Positions 1 to 8,723 of a stretch of 64,000 bases of DNA are shown piece by piece. Each line of letters begins with the position of its first letter. Positions within the stretch are counted from its first letter, which is position 1. The stretch is taken from positions 37,425 to 101,424 of the forward strand of contig LQPB01000021.1 of the NCBI GenBank assembly GCA_002102225.1. The letters run 5' to 3'. A program made the position numbers and the translations under genes. Source of the DNA: Mycobacterium interjectum (GTDB lineage Bacteria > Actinomycetota > Actinomycetes > Mycobacteriales > Mycobacteriaceae). A model generated the notes under the pieces. It saw only the letters and a list, made by a program, of their open reading frames with translations, was not told the DNA's origin and made no database searches.

Positions 1-434
1 AACGACGGGGTGCTGAGCACCAGTAGCGCGAGCATGGTGACGAGGCGGTCACTGAGCCGGTACTGGCGGATCGCCCCCCAGGCGCCCGCCGCGATGCCCA
101 GCACGGTGCCCACCACCGAGCCGACCACCAGCAGCCGCAGGGTCACTCCGACGCGGCGCCACAGCGTGGTGCCGACGGGCTGGCCGGTGATCGTGGTGCC
201 GAAGTCGCCGCGGACCACGTGCGAGGCCCAGTGCGCGTAGCGGATCGGGATCGCCTGGTCCAGGCCGAGCGCGTGGGCCTTGGCGTCGATGACCGCCTGC
301 GGCGGCCGCGGGTTGCGCTGCAACAGGCTGTCCAGCGGCGAGAAGGCCAACGAGGTCAGGCAATAGGTCAGAAACGAGGCCAGCGCCAGCAGCACGATGT
401 AGTTGAGCACCCGGCGCGCCAGAAACCGGATCAT
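1..434 (-). CDS. oppB: OppB-type oligopeptide ABC transporter permease, N-terminal part (truncated by window edge)
   Basis: This is an inner-membrane permease of a peptide ABC importer. The minus-strand frame opens with an ATG at 434 and reads MIRFLARRVLNYIVLLALAS, then continues open past base 1, so about 144 residues are visible. The N-terminal positively charged segment followed by a hydrophobic helix (about residues 10-30), the periplasmic loop with an LGLDQ-type motif and a GDFGTT segment, and a second helix (about 105-125) are typical of the BPD_transp_1 family DppB/OppB N-terminal region. The position just left of the beta-carbonic anhydrase gene and in opposite orientation matches Rv1283c (oppB) of M. 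tuberculosis. The catalytic-coupling EAA loop lies outside the window. The gene family is clear; the substrate is inferred from synteny only. Confidence 0.85.
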   Translation of the reverse strand, partial: MIRFLARRVLNYIVLLALASFLTYCLTSLAFSPLDSLLQRNPRPPQAVIDAKAHALGLDQAIPIRYAHWASHVVRGDFGTTITGQPVGTTLWRRVGVTLRLLVVGSVVGTVLGIAAGAWGAIRQYRLSDRLVTMLALLVLSTPS

Positions 435-561
435 GCCCGCCCGTTCCGCATTGGGACAGGTTAACGAGCCCAGTCCGTCCTTGTGATCCGGCTGATTCTC
501 ATGAGTGAATTACGGGTGGCTCGTTGCTACGTTCAGGCCGCAACATCCCGAGGAGGCTTGC

Positions 562-1053
562 GTGACCGTAACCGACGACTACCTGGCCAATAACGCCCAA
601 TACGCGAGCGGCTTCACGGGCCCGCTGCCGATGCCGCCAAGCAAGCACGTCGCGGTGGTGGCCTGCATGGACGCCCGGCTCGACGTCTACCGCCTGCTCG
701 GCCTGGCCGACGGGGAGGCCCACGTCATCCGCAACGCCGGCGGCGTCGTCACCGACGACGTCATCCGCTCGCTCGCCATCAGCCAGCGGCTGCTGGGCAC
801 TCGCGAGATCATCCTGATCCACCATTCCGACTGCGGGATGCTGACGTTCACCGACGACGACTTCAAGCGCGCCATCCAGGACGAGATCGGCGTCAAGCCG
901 CCGTGGGCGGCCGAGGCGTTCCCGGATCCGGCGGAGGACGTCCGGCAGTCGCTGCGCCGCATCGAGAACAGCCCGTTCGTGACCAAGCACGTCTCGTTGC
1001 GCGGCTTCGTCTTCGACGTCGCCACCGGCAAGCTCGAGGAAGTCACCCTCTAG
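562..1053 (+). CDS. canA: Beta-class carbonic anhydrase (CanA/Rv1284 type)
   Basis: This 163-residue cytosolic zinc enzyme interconverts CO2 and bicarbonate. Zinc ligands Cys35, His88 and Cys91 are visible, with the Asp37-Arg39 dyad in the CMDAR motif and the HHSDCGM motif at 87-93. The GTG start at 562 is chosen because it follows an AGGAGG ribosome site at 551-556 and gives MTVTDDYLANN, the exact length of Rv1284. An in-frame upstream start at 505 would add 19 residues with no family support. The gene is divergent from oppB and convergent with a thioesterase gene. In M. tuberculosis this enzyme is highly active and expected to be important in vivo (family knowledge). Confidence 0.95.
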   Translation: MTVTDDYLANNAQYASGFTGPLPMPPSKHVAVVACMDARLDVYRLLGLADGEAHVIRNAGGVVTDDVIRSLAISQRLLGTREIILIHHSDCGMLTFTDDDFKRAIQDEIGVKPPWAAEAFPDPAEDVRQSLRRIENSPFVTKHVSLRGFVFDVATGKLEEVTL

Positions 1054-1064
1054 CTGCTCCCTTT

Positions 1065-1126
1065 CGCCGAGCGTGCACTCAGGGCGGGAAATCGGCCATT
1101 TCTTCGCCCTGAGTGCACGTTCGGCG
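1065..1126. terminator. Long inverted repeat between convergent genes, probable bidirectional terminator
   Basis: Two 22-base arms (1065-1086 and 1105-1126) are reverse complements with one mismatch, separated by an 18-base loop. The element fills the gap between the canA stop (1053) and the end of the convergent thioesterase gene (1134). It has no U-tract, so it is not a classical intrinsic terminator. Its core GTGCACTCAGGGCG makes a dispersed mycobacterial intergenic repeat another possibility. Confidence 0.6.
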
Positions 1127-1133
1127 CCCCCAA

Positions 1134-1553
1134 TCAGCCCACCTTGTACGTCGCCAGGGCCTTGGCGACCAGCGTGCCGTCGGCGTCGACGATCTCGGCC
1201 TCGCAGTTGACCAGCGACCGCCCCCGCCGCAGCACCCGTCCGATCCCGATGACGTCGGTGGCGCGCGCCGGCGCCAGGAAATCCAGCGCCATCGACACCG
1301 TCACCCCGCGCAGCTGCGGGGGCGCGTCCGCGCCGCACCACGCCGCCGCCATGACGGTCACGTCGGCCAGCGTCGCGATGGCGCCGCCGTGCACCATGTC
1401 GCCGACGGTGACATTGGAGGGATCCCAGGGCAGCCGCAGTCGCACCTCGTCGTCGCCGAGCTGATCGGCGACGATGCCCAGCTTCGCGACGAACGGCGAT
1501 TGGGGGAGGAATTGCGCAATAACTTCGCGGCCGCTCTGCGTTCCAGTTCTCAT
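1134..1553 (-). CDS. PaaI-family hotdog-fold thioesterase
   Basis: This is a hotdog-fold acyl-CoA thioesterase-like protein of about 139 residues. The PaaI/YbdB signature is visible: VGDMVHGGAIATLADVTVM, in which the HGG segment begins the central hotdog helix and the following Asp is the usual catalytic or substrate-binding acid, then strands around RGVTVSMALDFLAPA and GRSLVNCEAEIVDADG. The ATG at 1553 is preferred; an in-frame GTG at 1571 would add six residues. It is convergent with canA across a long inverted repeat. The natural acyl-CoA substrate cannot be predicted. Similar proteins lie beside cys genes in other mycobacteria, but no role in sulfur metabolism is implied by the sequence. 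Confidence 0.85.
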   Translation of the reverse strand: MRTGTQSGREVIAQFLPQSPFVAKLGIVADQLGDDEVRLRLPWDPSNVTVGDMVHGGAIATLADVTVMAAAWCGADAPPQLRGVTVSMALDFLAPARATDVIGIGRVLRRGRSLVNCEAEIVDADGTLVAKALATYKVG

Positions 1554-1683
1554 GCGCCCATGCTTTCGCACCGGCCGGTCACCGCGAAAGGGTCACCGGC
1601 CGTCGTGGCGCGATGCGTCGGGCGCTTGTCACGCGCGCCAAAGCATTGACACCGGCAAAGCCGGCTGGTTCCATAGATGGCAA

Positions 1684-1701
1684 TGACCATAAAGATGGTC
1701 A
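1684..1701. promoter_or_regulatory. Candidate operator dyad upstream of cysD
   Basis: A perfect 7-base dyad, TGACCAT-AAAG-ATGGTCA, lies 40 bases upstream of the cysD ATG in the 188-base gap between the thioesterase gene and cysD. It sits where a repressor or activator would meet RNA polymerase. The Rrf2 gene downstream of cysNC is one possible regulator, but Rrf2 sites are usually longer, so the factor is unknown. Confidence 0.4.
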
Positions 1702-1741
1702 ATCCGATCAGCTTTATCAGGAATAAACGACGAGGTAGCCG

Positions 1742-2671
1742 ATGACCAGCGCTGTGAACGCGGCCCCCGCCGCCGGCCAGTACGAGTTGAGCCACCTGCG
1801 CTCGCTCGAGGCCGAGGCGATCCACATCATCCGGGAGGTGGCCGCCGAGTTCGAGCGGCCGGTGCTGTTGTTCTCCGGCGGCAAGGACTCCATCGTCATG
1901 CTGCACCTGGCGCTCAAGGCGTTCCGCCCCGGGCGGCTGCCGTTTCCGGTGATGCACGTCGACACCGGCCACAACTTCGACGAGGTGATCGCCGCCCGCG
2001 ACGAACTGGTCGCCGAGTCCGGGGTGCGCCTGGTGGTGGCGTCGGTGCAGGAGGACATCGACGCGGGACGCGTCGTCGAGACCATCCCGTCGCGCAACCC
2101 GATCCAGACCGTGACGCTGCTGCGCGCCATCCGGGAGAACAAGTTCGACGCCGCGTTCGGCGGCGCGCGCCGCGACGAGGAAAAGGCGCGGGCCAAGGAG
2201 CGGGTGTTCAGCTTCCGCGACGAGTTCGGGCAGTGGGACCCCAAGGCCCAACGCCCCGAGCTGTGGAACCTCTACAACGGGCGGCACCACAAGGGCGAGC
2301 ACATCCGCGTCTTCCCGCTGTCCAACTGGACCGAGTTCGACATCTGGTCCTACATCGGCGCCGAGAAGGTCAAGCTGCCGTCGATCTATTTCGCGCACCG
2401 GCGCAAGGTGTTCAGCCGCGACGGCATGCTGCTGGCGGTGCACCGGCACATGCAGCCGCGTGCCGACGAGCCGGTGTTCGAGGCGATGGTGCGGTTCCGC
2501 ACCGTCGGCGACGTCACCTGCACCGGATGCGTGGAGTCGGAGGCCTCCACCGTGTCGGAGGTGATCGCCGAGACGGCGGTGTCCCGACTGACCGAGCGCG
2601 GCGCGACCCGGGCCGACGACCGCATCTCGGAGGCCGGGATGGAAGACCGGAAACGACAGGGCTACTTCTGA
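1742..2671 (+). CDS. cysD: Sulfate adenylyltransferase subunit 2 (ATP sulfurylase small subunit)
   Basis: CysD forms adenosine 5'-phosphosulfate from ATP and sulfate in a complex with the GTPase CysN. The 309-residue protein belongs to the PP-loop superfamily, with the SGGKDS loop at residues 45-50, a HVDTGHNF segment and the family-typical GGARRDEEKARAKERVFSFR region. The length matches Rv1285. The ATG at 1742 follows a GAGG element at 1732-1735. The stop codon overlaps the cysNC start by one base (TGATG), which indicates an operon with translational coupling. A dyad at 1684-1701 may control it; mycobacterial cysDNC is known to respond to sulfur limitation and oxidative stress. Confidence 0.97.
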   Translation: MTSAVNAAPAAGQYELSHLRSLEAEAIHIIREVAAEFERPVLLFSGGKDSIVMLHLALKAFRPGRLPFPVMHVDTGHNFDEVIAARDELVAESGVRLVVASVQEDIDAGRVVETIPSRNPIQTVTLLRAIRENKFDAAFGGARRDEEKARAKERVFSFRDEFGQWDPKAQRPELWNLYNGRHHKGEHIRVFPLSNWTEFDIWSYIGAEKVKLPSIYFAHRRKVFSRDGMLLAVHRHMQPRADEPVFEAMVRFRTVGDVTCTGCVESEASTVSEVIAETAVSRLTERGATRADDRISEAGMEDRKRQGYF

Positions 2672-4512
2672 TGACAACGTTATTGAGGCTGGCGACCGCG
2701 GGCTCCGTCGACGACGGCAAGTCCACCCTGATCGGGCGACTGCTGTACGACTCCAAGGCCGTCATGGAAGACCAATGGGCGTCGGTGGAGCGCACCTCCA
2801 AGGAGCGCGGCCACGACTACACCGACCTGGCGCTGGTCACCGACGGCCTGCGGGCCGAGCGGGAGCAGGGCATCACCATCGACGTCGCCTACCGCTATTT
2901 CGCCACTCCCAAGCGGAAATTCATCATCGCCGACACCCCCGGCCACATCCAGTACACCCGCAACATGGTGACCGGCGCGTCGACCGCTCAGCTGGTGATC
3001 GTGCTCGTCGACGCCCGCCACGGCCTGCTCGAGCAGTCCCGCCGGCACGCGTTCCTGGCGTCCCTGCTGGGGATCCAGCACATCGTGCTCGCCGTCAACA
3101 AGATGGACCTGATCGATTGGGACAAAGAGAGATTCGAGTGGATCCGCGACGAGTTCCACGCCTTCGCGGCGCGGCTCGACGTCCAGGACGTGGCCACCAT
3201 CCCGATCTCGGCGCTCAACGGCGACAACGTGGTGACCAAGTCGGACAACGCGCCCTGGTATGAGGGGCCGGCGCTGCTGTCGCACCTCGAAGAGGTCTAC
3301 ATCGCCGGTGACCGCAACCTGGTCGACGTGCGGTTCCCGGTGCAATACGTCATCCGGCCCCACACCCACGAGCATCAGGACCACCGCAGTTATGCCGGCA
3401 CCGTGGCCAGCGGGGTGATGCGCCCCGGCGACGAGGTGGTCGTGCTGCCGATTGGCAAGACCACCCGGATCACCGCGATCGAGGGCACATGCGGCCCTGT
3501 GGAAGAAGCGTTTCCGCCGATGGCCGTCTCGATCAGCCTCGCCGACGAGATCGACATCTCGCGCGGCGACATGATCGCCCGCACCCACAACCAGCCCAGG
3601 GTCACCCAGGACTTCGACGCGACGGTGTGTTGGATGGCCGACGCTGCGGCGCTGGAGCCCGGCCGCGACTACCTGATCAAGCACACCACCCGAACGACGC
3701 GCGCGCGGGTCACCGCGCTGGAGTACCGCCTCGACGTCAACACCCTGCACCGCGACAAAGCCGCAACGGCGTTGCAGCTCAACGAGCTTGGCCGCATTTC
3801 GCTGCGCACCCAGGTTCCCCTGCTGCTCGACGAGTACACCCGCAACTCCAGCACCGGCTCGTTCATCCTGATCGACCCGAACACCAACGGCACGGTGGCG
3901 GCGGGCATGGTGTTGCGGGACGTCTCGACGCAGGCGTCGAGCCCGAACACGGTGCGGCACAAGTCGCTCGTCGGTGCCGGATCCCGCCCGCGGGGCAGGA
4001 CGATCTGGTTCACCGGCCTGTCGGGCTCGGGCAAATCGAGTGTGGCCATGGAGGTCGAACGTAAGCTGCTCGAAAGCGGTTTTCCCGCTTACGTTCTCGA
4101 CGGCGACAACCTGCGCCACGGCCTAAACGCCGACCTGGGCTTCTCCATGGCCGACCGGGCGGAGAACCTGCGCCGGCTGGCGCACGTGGCCGCGTTGCTG
4201 GCCGACTCGGGCCAGACCGTGCTGGTGCCGGCGATCAGCCCGCTGGCCGAGCACCGCGAACTGGCCCGCAGGGTCCACGCCACCAGCGGGCTGGAGTTTT
4301 TCGAAGTCTTCTGCGACACCCCGCTCGACGACTGCGAGAAGCGTGATCCCAAGGGGCTATACGCCAAAGCGCGCGCCGGCGAGATCGCGAACTTCACCGG
4401 CATCGACAGCCCGTATCAGCAGCCGGAGAACCCGGACCTGCGGCTCACGCCGGATCGCGGCATCGACGAGCAGGCGCAGCTGGTGATCGACCTGCTGGAG
4501 TTGCGCCCCTAA
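2671..4512 (+). CDS. cysNC: Bifunctional sulfate adenylyltransferase subunit 1 / adenylylsulfate kinase (CysNC)
   Basis: This 613-residue fusion protein has an EF-Tu-like GTPase (CysN) at the N terminus and an APS kinase (CysC) at the C terminus. The GTPase P-loop [10 protein letters not shown] is at 10-19, with switch II DTPGH and the NKMD base-recognition motif. The kinase Walker [10 protein letters not shown] is at 449-457, followed by the [10 protein letters not shown] motif of APS kinases. GTP hydrolysis drives APS formation with CysD, and the kinase then makes PAPS for sulfotransfer and reductive assimilation. The start overlaps the cysD stop by one base; longer upstream readings in this frame lie inside cysD and are not used. 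It corresponds to Rv1286. Confidence 0.97.
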   Translation: MTTLLRLATAGSVDDGKSTLIGRLLYDSKAVMEDQWASVERTSKERGHDYTDLALVTDGLRAEREQGITIDVAYRYFATPKRKFIIADTPGHIQYTRNMVTGASTAQLVIVLVDARHGLLEQSRRHAFLASLLGIQHIVLAVNKMDLIDWDKERFEWIRDEFHAFAARLDVQDVATIPISALNGDNVVTKSDNAPWYEGPALLSHLEEVYIAGDRNLVDVRFPVQYVIRPHTHEHQDHRSYAGTVASGVMRPGDEVVVLPIGKTTRITAIEGTCGPVEEAFPPMAVSISLADEIDISRGDMIARTHNQPRVTQDFDATVCWMADAAALEPGRDYLIKHTTRTTRARVTALEYRLDVNTLHRDKAATALQLNELGRISLRTQVPLLLDEYTRNSSTGSFILIDPNTNGTVAAGMVLRDVSTQASSPNTVRHKSLVGAGSRPRGRTIWFTGLSGSGKSSVAMEVERKLLESGFPAYVLDGDNLRHGLNADLGFSMADRAENLRRLAHVAALLADSGQTVLVPAISPLAEHRELARRVHATSGLEFFEVFCDTPLDDCEKRDPKGLYAKARAGEIANFTGIDSPYQQPENPDLRLTPDRGIDEQAQLVIDLLELRP

Positions 4513-4544
4513 GGACCCTCGGCGCCGAGTGGCACAATCCTCAC

Positions 4545-5030
4545 ATGCGGATGTCGGCCAAGGCGGAGTACGCGGTGCGGGCGATGGTCCAGCTCGCGAC
4601 GGTCGACACCGGCACCCTGGTGACGACCGACGAGCTGGCCCAGGCCCAGGGCATCCCGCCGCAATTCCTCGTCGACATCCTCACCAACCTGCGCACCGAC
4701 CGCCTGGTGCGAAGCCATCGCGGCCGCGAGGGCGGCTACGAACTGGCCCGGCCCCCAAGCGAGATCAGCATCGCCGACGTGCTGCGCTGCATCGACGGCC
4801 CGCTGGCCAGCGTCCGCGACATCGGGCTGGGTGACCTGCCCTATTCCGGGCCCACCGCGCCGCTGGCCGACGTGTGGCGCGCGCTGCGGGCCAGCATGCG
4901 CTCGGTTCTGGAGGAAACGACCCTGGCCCACGTCGCGGCCGGCGCCCTGCCCAAGCACGTCGCACAGATGGCCGACGACTATCGCAGCCAGGAACACCGG
5001 CGGCACGGGTCACCGCGCAGCGGCGACTAG
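4545..5030 (+). CDS. Rrf2-family transcriptional regulator (Rv1287-like)
   Basis: This 161-residue protein starts [18 protein letters not shown], the hallmark N-terminal helix of Rrf2 winged-helix regulators, followed by the helix-turn-helix around residues 26-52 ([20 protein letters not shown]) and the wing containing [11 protein letters not shown]. Only one Cys is seen (about residue 82), so the three-cysteine cluster that binds Fe-S in IscR and NsrR is missing. This suggests a CymR-like, Fe-S-independent regulator. It lies 32 bases after cysNC on the same strand, so a role in sulfur or cysteine control is plausible by context (inference). Its 3' end overlaps the convergent VOC gene by four bases. 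Confidence 0.9.
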   Translation: MRMSAKAEYAVRAMVQLATVDTGTLVTTDELAQAQGIPPQFLVDILTNLRTDRLVRSHRGREGGYELARPPSEISIADVLRCIDGPLASVRDIGLGDLPYSGPTAPLADVWRALRASMRSVLEETTLAHVAAGALPKHVAQMADDYRSQEHRRHGSPRSGD

Positions 5031-5416
5031 CCGTCCGAGCCGTAGGGCCGGGTCAGGATCTCCATGGCGTGGCCGGAGGGATCCAGGAAGTAGACGCCGC
5101 GCCCGCCGTGGTTGTGGTTGATCTCGCCGGGCCGTTGTTGGCGAGGGTCCGCCCAGTGCTGCAAGCCACGCGCGGTGATCCTGCCGTAGATGGCGTCGAA
5201 GTCGTCGTCGGAAACCAGGAACGCGTAGTGCTGGCGCCGGATCTCCTCGCCCGGCGGCGCATCGGCGTAGTCGAGGTTGACGCCATGCTCGAGCGTGACG
5301 GCCATGAAGTGGCCGAACGGTTGCGGGCTGGGCAGGCCGAACAGCTCGGCGAGGAATTCCGCGGACTCCCGTTTGTCGCGCGCGGCGACGATGGTGTGGT
5401 TGAAACTGATCGCCAT
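5027..5416 (-). CDS. VOC-family (glyoxalase/dioxygenase-like) protein
   Basis: This 129-residue single-domain vicinal-oxygen-chelate protein has the two beta-alpha-beta-beta-beta modules expected. The first begins with [10 protein letters not shown], which supplies a potential metal His, and the second includes [19 protein letters not shown] and [20 protein letters not shown], with a second His and a C-terminal Glu. It resembles uncharacterised mycobacterial glyoxalase-superfamily proteins; the substrate is unknown. The ATG at 5416 is the only Met close to the domain start. The gene is convergent with the Rrf2 gene and lies next to a second VOC gene on the same strand. Confidence 0.85.
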   Translation of the reverse strand: MAISFNHTIVAARDKRESAEFLAELFGLPSPQPFGHFMAVTLEHGVNLDYADAPPGEEIRRQHYAFLVSDDDFDAIYGRITARGLQHWADPRQQRPGEINHNHGGRGVYFLDPSGHAMEILTRPYGSDG

Positions 5417-5511
5417 AGTTCCCTTCTACCCCTCCGGCGGGCGTGCGCGTCGGTACGGCGACACGCCGACCACACCGGCATTCTGGGCACGCTCGCGCGC
5501 AAGGCCGGGCG

Positions 5512-5934
5512 CTACTTCGGCGCCGTGAGCTCCAGCGCGATGTTGTCCGGGTCGCGGAACTCCAGGATGTAGGACGGCCCAATGTCTTTGACGGGCTCGT
5601 GGTCCACCCCGACTTCGTCGAGATGGGCGGCCGCGGCGTCCAATTCGGTCTTGCTGCCGACGCGGAACGCGATGTGGTCGAGGCCGACGCGATCCTCGTC
5701 GAAGCGGTCCGTCGCGACGGGCCGCAGTCCGAGCAGCGTGCCTCCGAGGTCGTAGATGACGCCGCCGAACAGGAAGCCGTACTGGCTGCGGGTGGCTTCG
5801 TCGGCGTTCTCCGGGACCTCCAGCAACACCGGCCAGCCGAAGACGCTCTCGTAGAACTGCCGGGACCGCTCGATATCGGTCACGGTCAGCCGGACGTGCG
5901 CGATCGAGGTGCTGGTGAAAACCATCCAGTCCAT
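5512..5934 (-). CDS. VOC-family (glyoxalase/bleomycin-resistance-like) protein
   Basis: This 140-residue VOC protein has an N-terminal module (IAHVRLTVTDIERSRQFYES) and a C-terminal module (VGLDHIAFRVGSKTELDAAA then FRDPDNIALELTAP). His and Glu residues in both modules could chelate a metal. The ATG at 5934 is used; a second ATG at 5925 is possible. It is divergent from a luciferase-like gene whose start is only about 18 bases away, so the two promoters must overlap the opposing genes or initiate without leaders. The function is not recognisable beyond the fold. Confidence 0.85.
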   Translation of the reverse strand: MDWMVFTSTSIAHVRLTVTDIERSRQFYESVFGWPVLLEVPENADEATRSQYGFLFGGVIYDLGGTLLGLRPVATDRFDEDRVGLDHIAFRVGSKTELDAAAAHLDEVGVDHEPVKDIGPSYILEFRDPDNIALELTAPK

Positions 5935-5952
5935 GCTGCCAGAATCGCGTCT

Positions 5953-6843
5953 GTGCAGATAGCGATGACCATGCCGGTAATGGAGCCGGATCTGGATGCG
6001 GTGGTGCTGGAAAACTGGGCCCGCGCCGTCGACGACGGCCCGTTTTCGTCGCTGTGCTGGGGCGAGCGGATCGCGTTCGGCAACCCGGACCACCTGACGC
6101 TGCTCGGTGCGCTGGCGGCGTGGACGCACCGGGTGCGGCTGCTGACGACCGTGATCGTGCCGCAGCTGCACGATCCCGTGATGCTGGCGAAGGCCCTGGC
6201 CACCGGGGACATGTTGAGCGGCGGGCGGCTGACGGTCGGCATCGGCGTGGGCGGCAGGCTCGAGGACTACCACGCCGTGGGCGCCGACCCGGCGACGCAG
6301 ACGATCCGCGGCATGGCCGACCGGGTGGGCGTGATGAGAAGGGTGTGGGCGGGCGAGAAGCTCACCGAGTCGGTGCTGCCCGTGGGCCCGCCCCCGGTCC
6401 AGGCCGGTGGTCCGCCGCTGTTCGTGGGCAGCATCGGGCCCAAGACCATCCGCAGCGCGGCGGCCTGGGCCGACGGGCTGGCGGGCACCACGCTGGACCT
6501 CGACGTCGCCAAGCAGAACGAGCTGTTCGACGTCGCGCGCGACGCGTGGGCGCAGGCCGGCCGGCCCCAACCGCACCTGGTGACGTCGTTCTGGTTCGCG
6601 TTCGGCCCGCCGGAGGAGTCCCGCGCCCAAGTGCATCGCCACCTGCGCCGCTACATGAACTGGATACCGGCCGAGTACGTCGACGCGATGGCCCCCATGA
6701 CCGGCTGGGCCGGCAGCGAGGACGAGCTGCTGGCGGTGCTGCGCAAGTTCGAGGGCATCGGCACCGACGAGGTCCAGCTCATCCCGACGAGCTCGGACAT
6801 CGACCAATTGCGCCGCGCGGCCGACGTGGCGGCCCAGCTCTAA
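5953..6843 (+). CDS. LLM-class F420-dependent oxidoreductase
   Basis: This TIM-barrel luciferase-like monooxygenase-family protein of about 296 residues starts QIAMTMPVMEPDLD and contains the typical AWTHRVRLLTTVIVPQLHDP segment, the GGRLTVGIGVGGRLEDY motif and the C-terminal GTDEVQLIPTSSD region. Mycobacterial members commonly use the deazaflavin F420 as hydride carrier; F420 rather than FMN use is inferred from the family. The GTG at 5953 is preferred because it includes the first barrel strand; ATG codons at 5965 and 5971 are alternatives. It is divergent from a VOC gene and stops five bases before a convergent K+ channel gene. The substrate is unknown. Confidence 0.85.
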   Translation: MQIAMTMPVMEPDLDAVVLENWARAVDDGPFSSLCWGERIAFGNPDHLTLLGALAAWTHRVRLLTTVIVPQLHDPVMLAKALATGDMLSGGRLTVGIGVGGRLEDYHAVGADPATQTIRGMADRVGVMRRVWAGEKLTESVLPVGPPPVQAGGPPLFVGSIGPKTIRSAAAWADGLAGTTLDLDVAKQNELFDVARDAWAQAGRPQPHLVTSFWFAFGPPEESRAQVHRHLRRYMNWIPAEYVDAMAPMTGWAGSEDELLAVLRKFEGIGTDEVQLIPTSSDIDQLRRAADVAAQL

Positions 6844-6847
6844 GCAG

Positions 6848-8563
6848 CTAGGCCGGGCGGCGCTCGCCGCCGATCTCGGGCTGCTGGGGCGGCTGCCCCT
6901 TGCGCAGCGTCGCCAGCAGCTCGCGGTACGGGCCGACGAGGTAGACCGTGTCGCCGGCGCACAGCCGCGCGTCGCGCCGCGGGTGCAGCTGGACCGGCGC
7001 GTCCTCCCGGGTGATCGCGATGACCCGGGTGTGGGTCGACAGCTCGAACATCCGCAGCCCGTCCAGTTCGCTGCGGGCACCCACGTGCATGCCGCCGACC
7101 ATGAACGAGCGCTGCCCGACCCAGAACGTCCCGAGCACCTGCAGCCCCATGGCGGCGCCGATGAACCACGGCGCGGCCAACTCGACGGTGGAGCGAACGT
7201 GTTCGAAGCCGAATCGCTGCGCCACCGCGACGCCCAGCTCACGGTCGAATATGCGCAGCACGATCGGCACGTCGGGCCGGATGACTTCCGGCATCACCCG
7301 GGGGCCCAGCATCTCGCGCAGCACGATGCCGATCTCGATGTTGACCATGTCGTCCTGGGTCAGCACCGCGACCGCGCGGGCGTGTTCGACCCGCGCCGAC
7401 TCCAGGGTCTGCGGCAGGGTCGCGTCGCCGAAGACCACGGGCACCTCGAGGTCGGCCGCGGTCGACAGGAAGCGGTTGTTCTCGTCGCGTTCGATGACCG
7501 CCACGTCGTATCCGGCCGCCACCAGATCCGCGACCACGCGGCTGCCGAACGACCCCAGCCCGACGACGATGATGTGGTTGCGCAGGTGGCGCGCCTGCCG
7601 GCGGCCGGCCGAGTAGGCGAAGCGACGCGACAACAGCAGGTCGGCGATGAACGCGACCAGCAGCGCGGTGGTCATCACCCCGGCGAACATCAGCGTGATG
7701 CTGAACAGCCGCAACCAGGTCGGTTGGTGCAGGAAGCTGAAGTCGCCGTAGCCGACGGTCGCGATCGTCTCGGTGCTGAAGTACAGGGCATCGACCCACG
7801 TCATCCCGGGATGGGGCTGGTAGGTGAACCGCAACACGATCGTCGACCCGATCAGCAAGCTCAGCGCGGCGGCCAGCGCGCGGAAAAACATCGGGTTGAC
7901 GTCGTTGCGCAGGGTCCGCACCGCGTCGAACGCGCGCCGCAGCTGGGGCGGGCGGGTGCGCACGCGGGTCGGCCGGGGGATCTTGATGCCCAGGCCGGCC
8001 AGCTCGTCCGGGGTGCCGATCATCGCGGTCCAGTCGCCGGCGTGCACCGGCAGGTCGCGGCCCGGGCAGGCCGCCACCTCGCCCGGGTTGGGGGAGTTGG
8101 GGCCGTGAATTACCGCCACCGGCGCCAGGTCGCCGTAGATCTCGCGCAGGGTGCCGTCCCGGGGCGCCTCGGCGTCGGACACGACGAAGGTGATGCCGGC
8201 CGCCTCGAACGGGTGCGTGCTGTGGGCCAGGCACGCCTCGACGACCGACGGCGCCGCGAGCTCGGCGACGTCCAGGATGGCCCCGGGGCCGTTGTCGTCG
8301 GCCACCGCTTCGCGGAGCACGTCGTTGCCCAGCCGCGCGACCACTCGCACCCTGGGATTGGCTTTCCTTGCCAGCAAGGCGATTTCGAGGTTTACCGCAT
8401 CGTCGTCCCCGGCGCACACGACGGCGACCGCGCGATCGGCCTCGACGTGGGCAAGCTCGGCGGGGCTGTTGAGCTTGACGACGCTGACGCCGGCGTTGTT
8501 CAGCTCGTCGATGATCGTCGTGGCCAGCGCGTCGTCACCGCTGACGATGATGTGCCGTCGCAT
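6848..8563 (-). CDS. Two-transmembrane potassium channel flanked by two RCK/TrkA-N domains
   Basis: This 571-residue membrane protein has an unusual order: an N-terminal RCK-N Rossmann domain (1-about 120, starting MRRHIIVSGDD), a linker, TM1 (about 223-245), a pore helix with the K+ selectivity filter TVGYGD at 269-274, TM2 (about 284-310), a second RCK-N domain with GLGSFG at 335-340, and a C-terminal TrkA-C-like segment near 500-560 ending in a polar tail. Nucleotide or ion binding to the RCK domains would gate K+ flow. The second Rossmann loop is a good NAD-binding match, whereas the first (SGDDALA) is degenerate. The gene stands alone, convergent with the luciferase-like gene. Confidence 0.9.
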   Translation of the reverse strand: MRRHIIVSGDDALATTIIDELNNAGVSVVKLNSPAELAHVEADRAVAVVCAGDDDAVNLEIALLARKANPRVRVVARLGNDVLREAVADDNGPGAILDVAELAAPSVVEACLAHSTHPFEAAGITFVVSDAEAPRDGTLREIYGDLAPVAVIHGPNSPNPGEVAACPGRDLPVHAGDWTAMIGTPDELAGLGIKIPRPTRVRTRPPQLRRAFDAVRTLRNDVNPMFFRALAAALSLLIGSTIVLRFTYQPHPGMTWVDALYFSTETIATVGYGDFSFLHQPTWLRLFSITLMFAGVMTTALLVAFIADLLLSRRFAYSAGRRQARHLRNHIIVVGLGSFGSRVVADLVAAGYDVAVIERDENNRFLSTAADLEVPVVFGDATLPQTLESARVEHARAVAVLTQDDMVNIEIGIVLREMLGPRVMPEVIRPDVPIVLRIFDRELGVAVAQRFGFEHVRSTVELAAPWFIGAAMGLQVLGTFWVGQRSFMVGGMHVGARSELDGLRMFELSTHTRVIAITREDAPVQLHPRRDARLCAGDTVYLVGPYRELLATLRKGQPPQQPEIGGERRPA

Positions 8564-8723
8564 GCTAGAGCGGTGGTGCGCCGTCGTGAGGGGTCATCGA
8601 TGCATTATCGCCGCCGACGCGGCAAGACACGAGTTCACGCGGCGGTTTGCTACCTGGTCGAAACGCCGGATCGGCCCACCGGCGACGGACGCAGCGGGGC
8701 TGAACCGTTGTCCCGCAACGAAA

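Noticed and set aside
499..1341. Long minus-strand open frame opposite canA and the thioesterase
   Set aside because: It is an antisense shadow of two well-supported genes, caused by high GC, with no recognisable domain.
2233..2670. N-terminal extension of CysNC upstream of 2671
   Set aside because: This part lies in another frame of cysD; the TGATG junction gives the correct start and family length.
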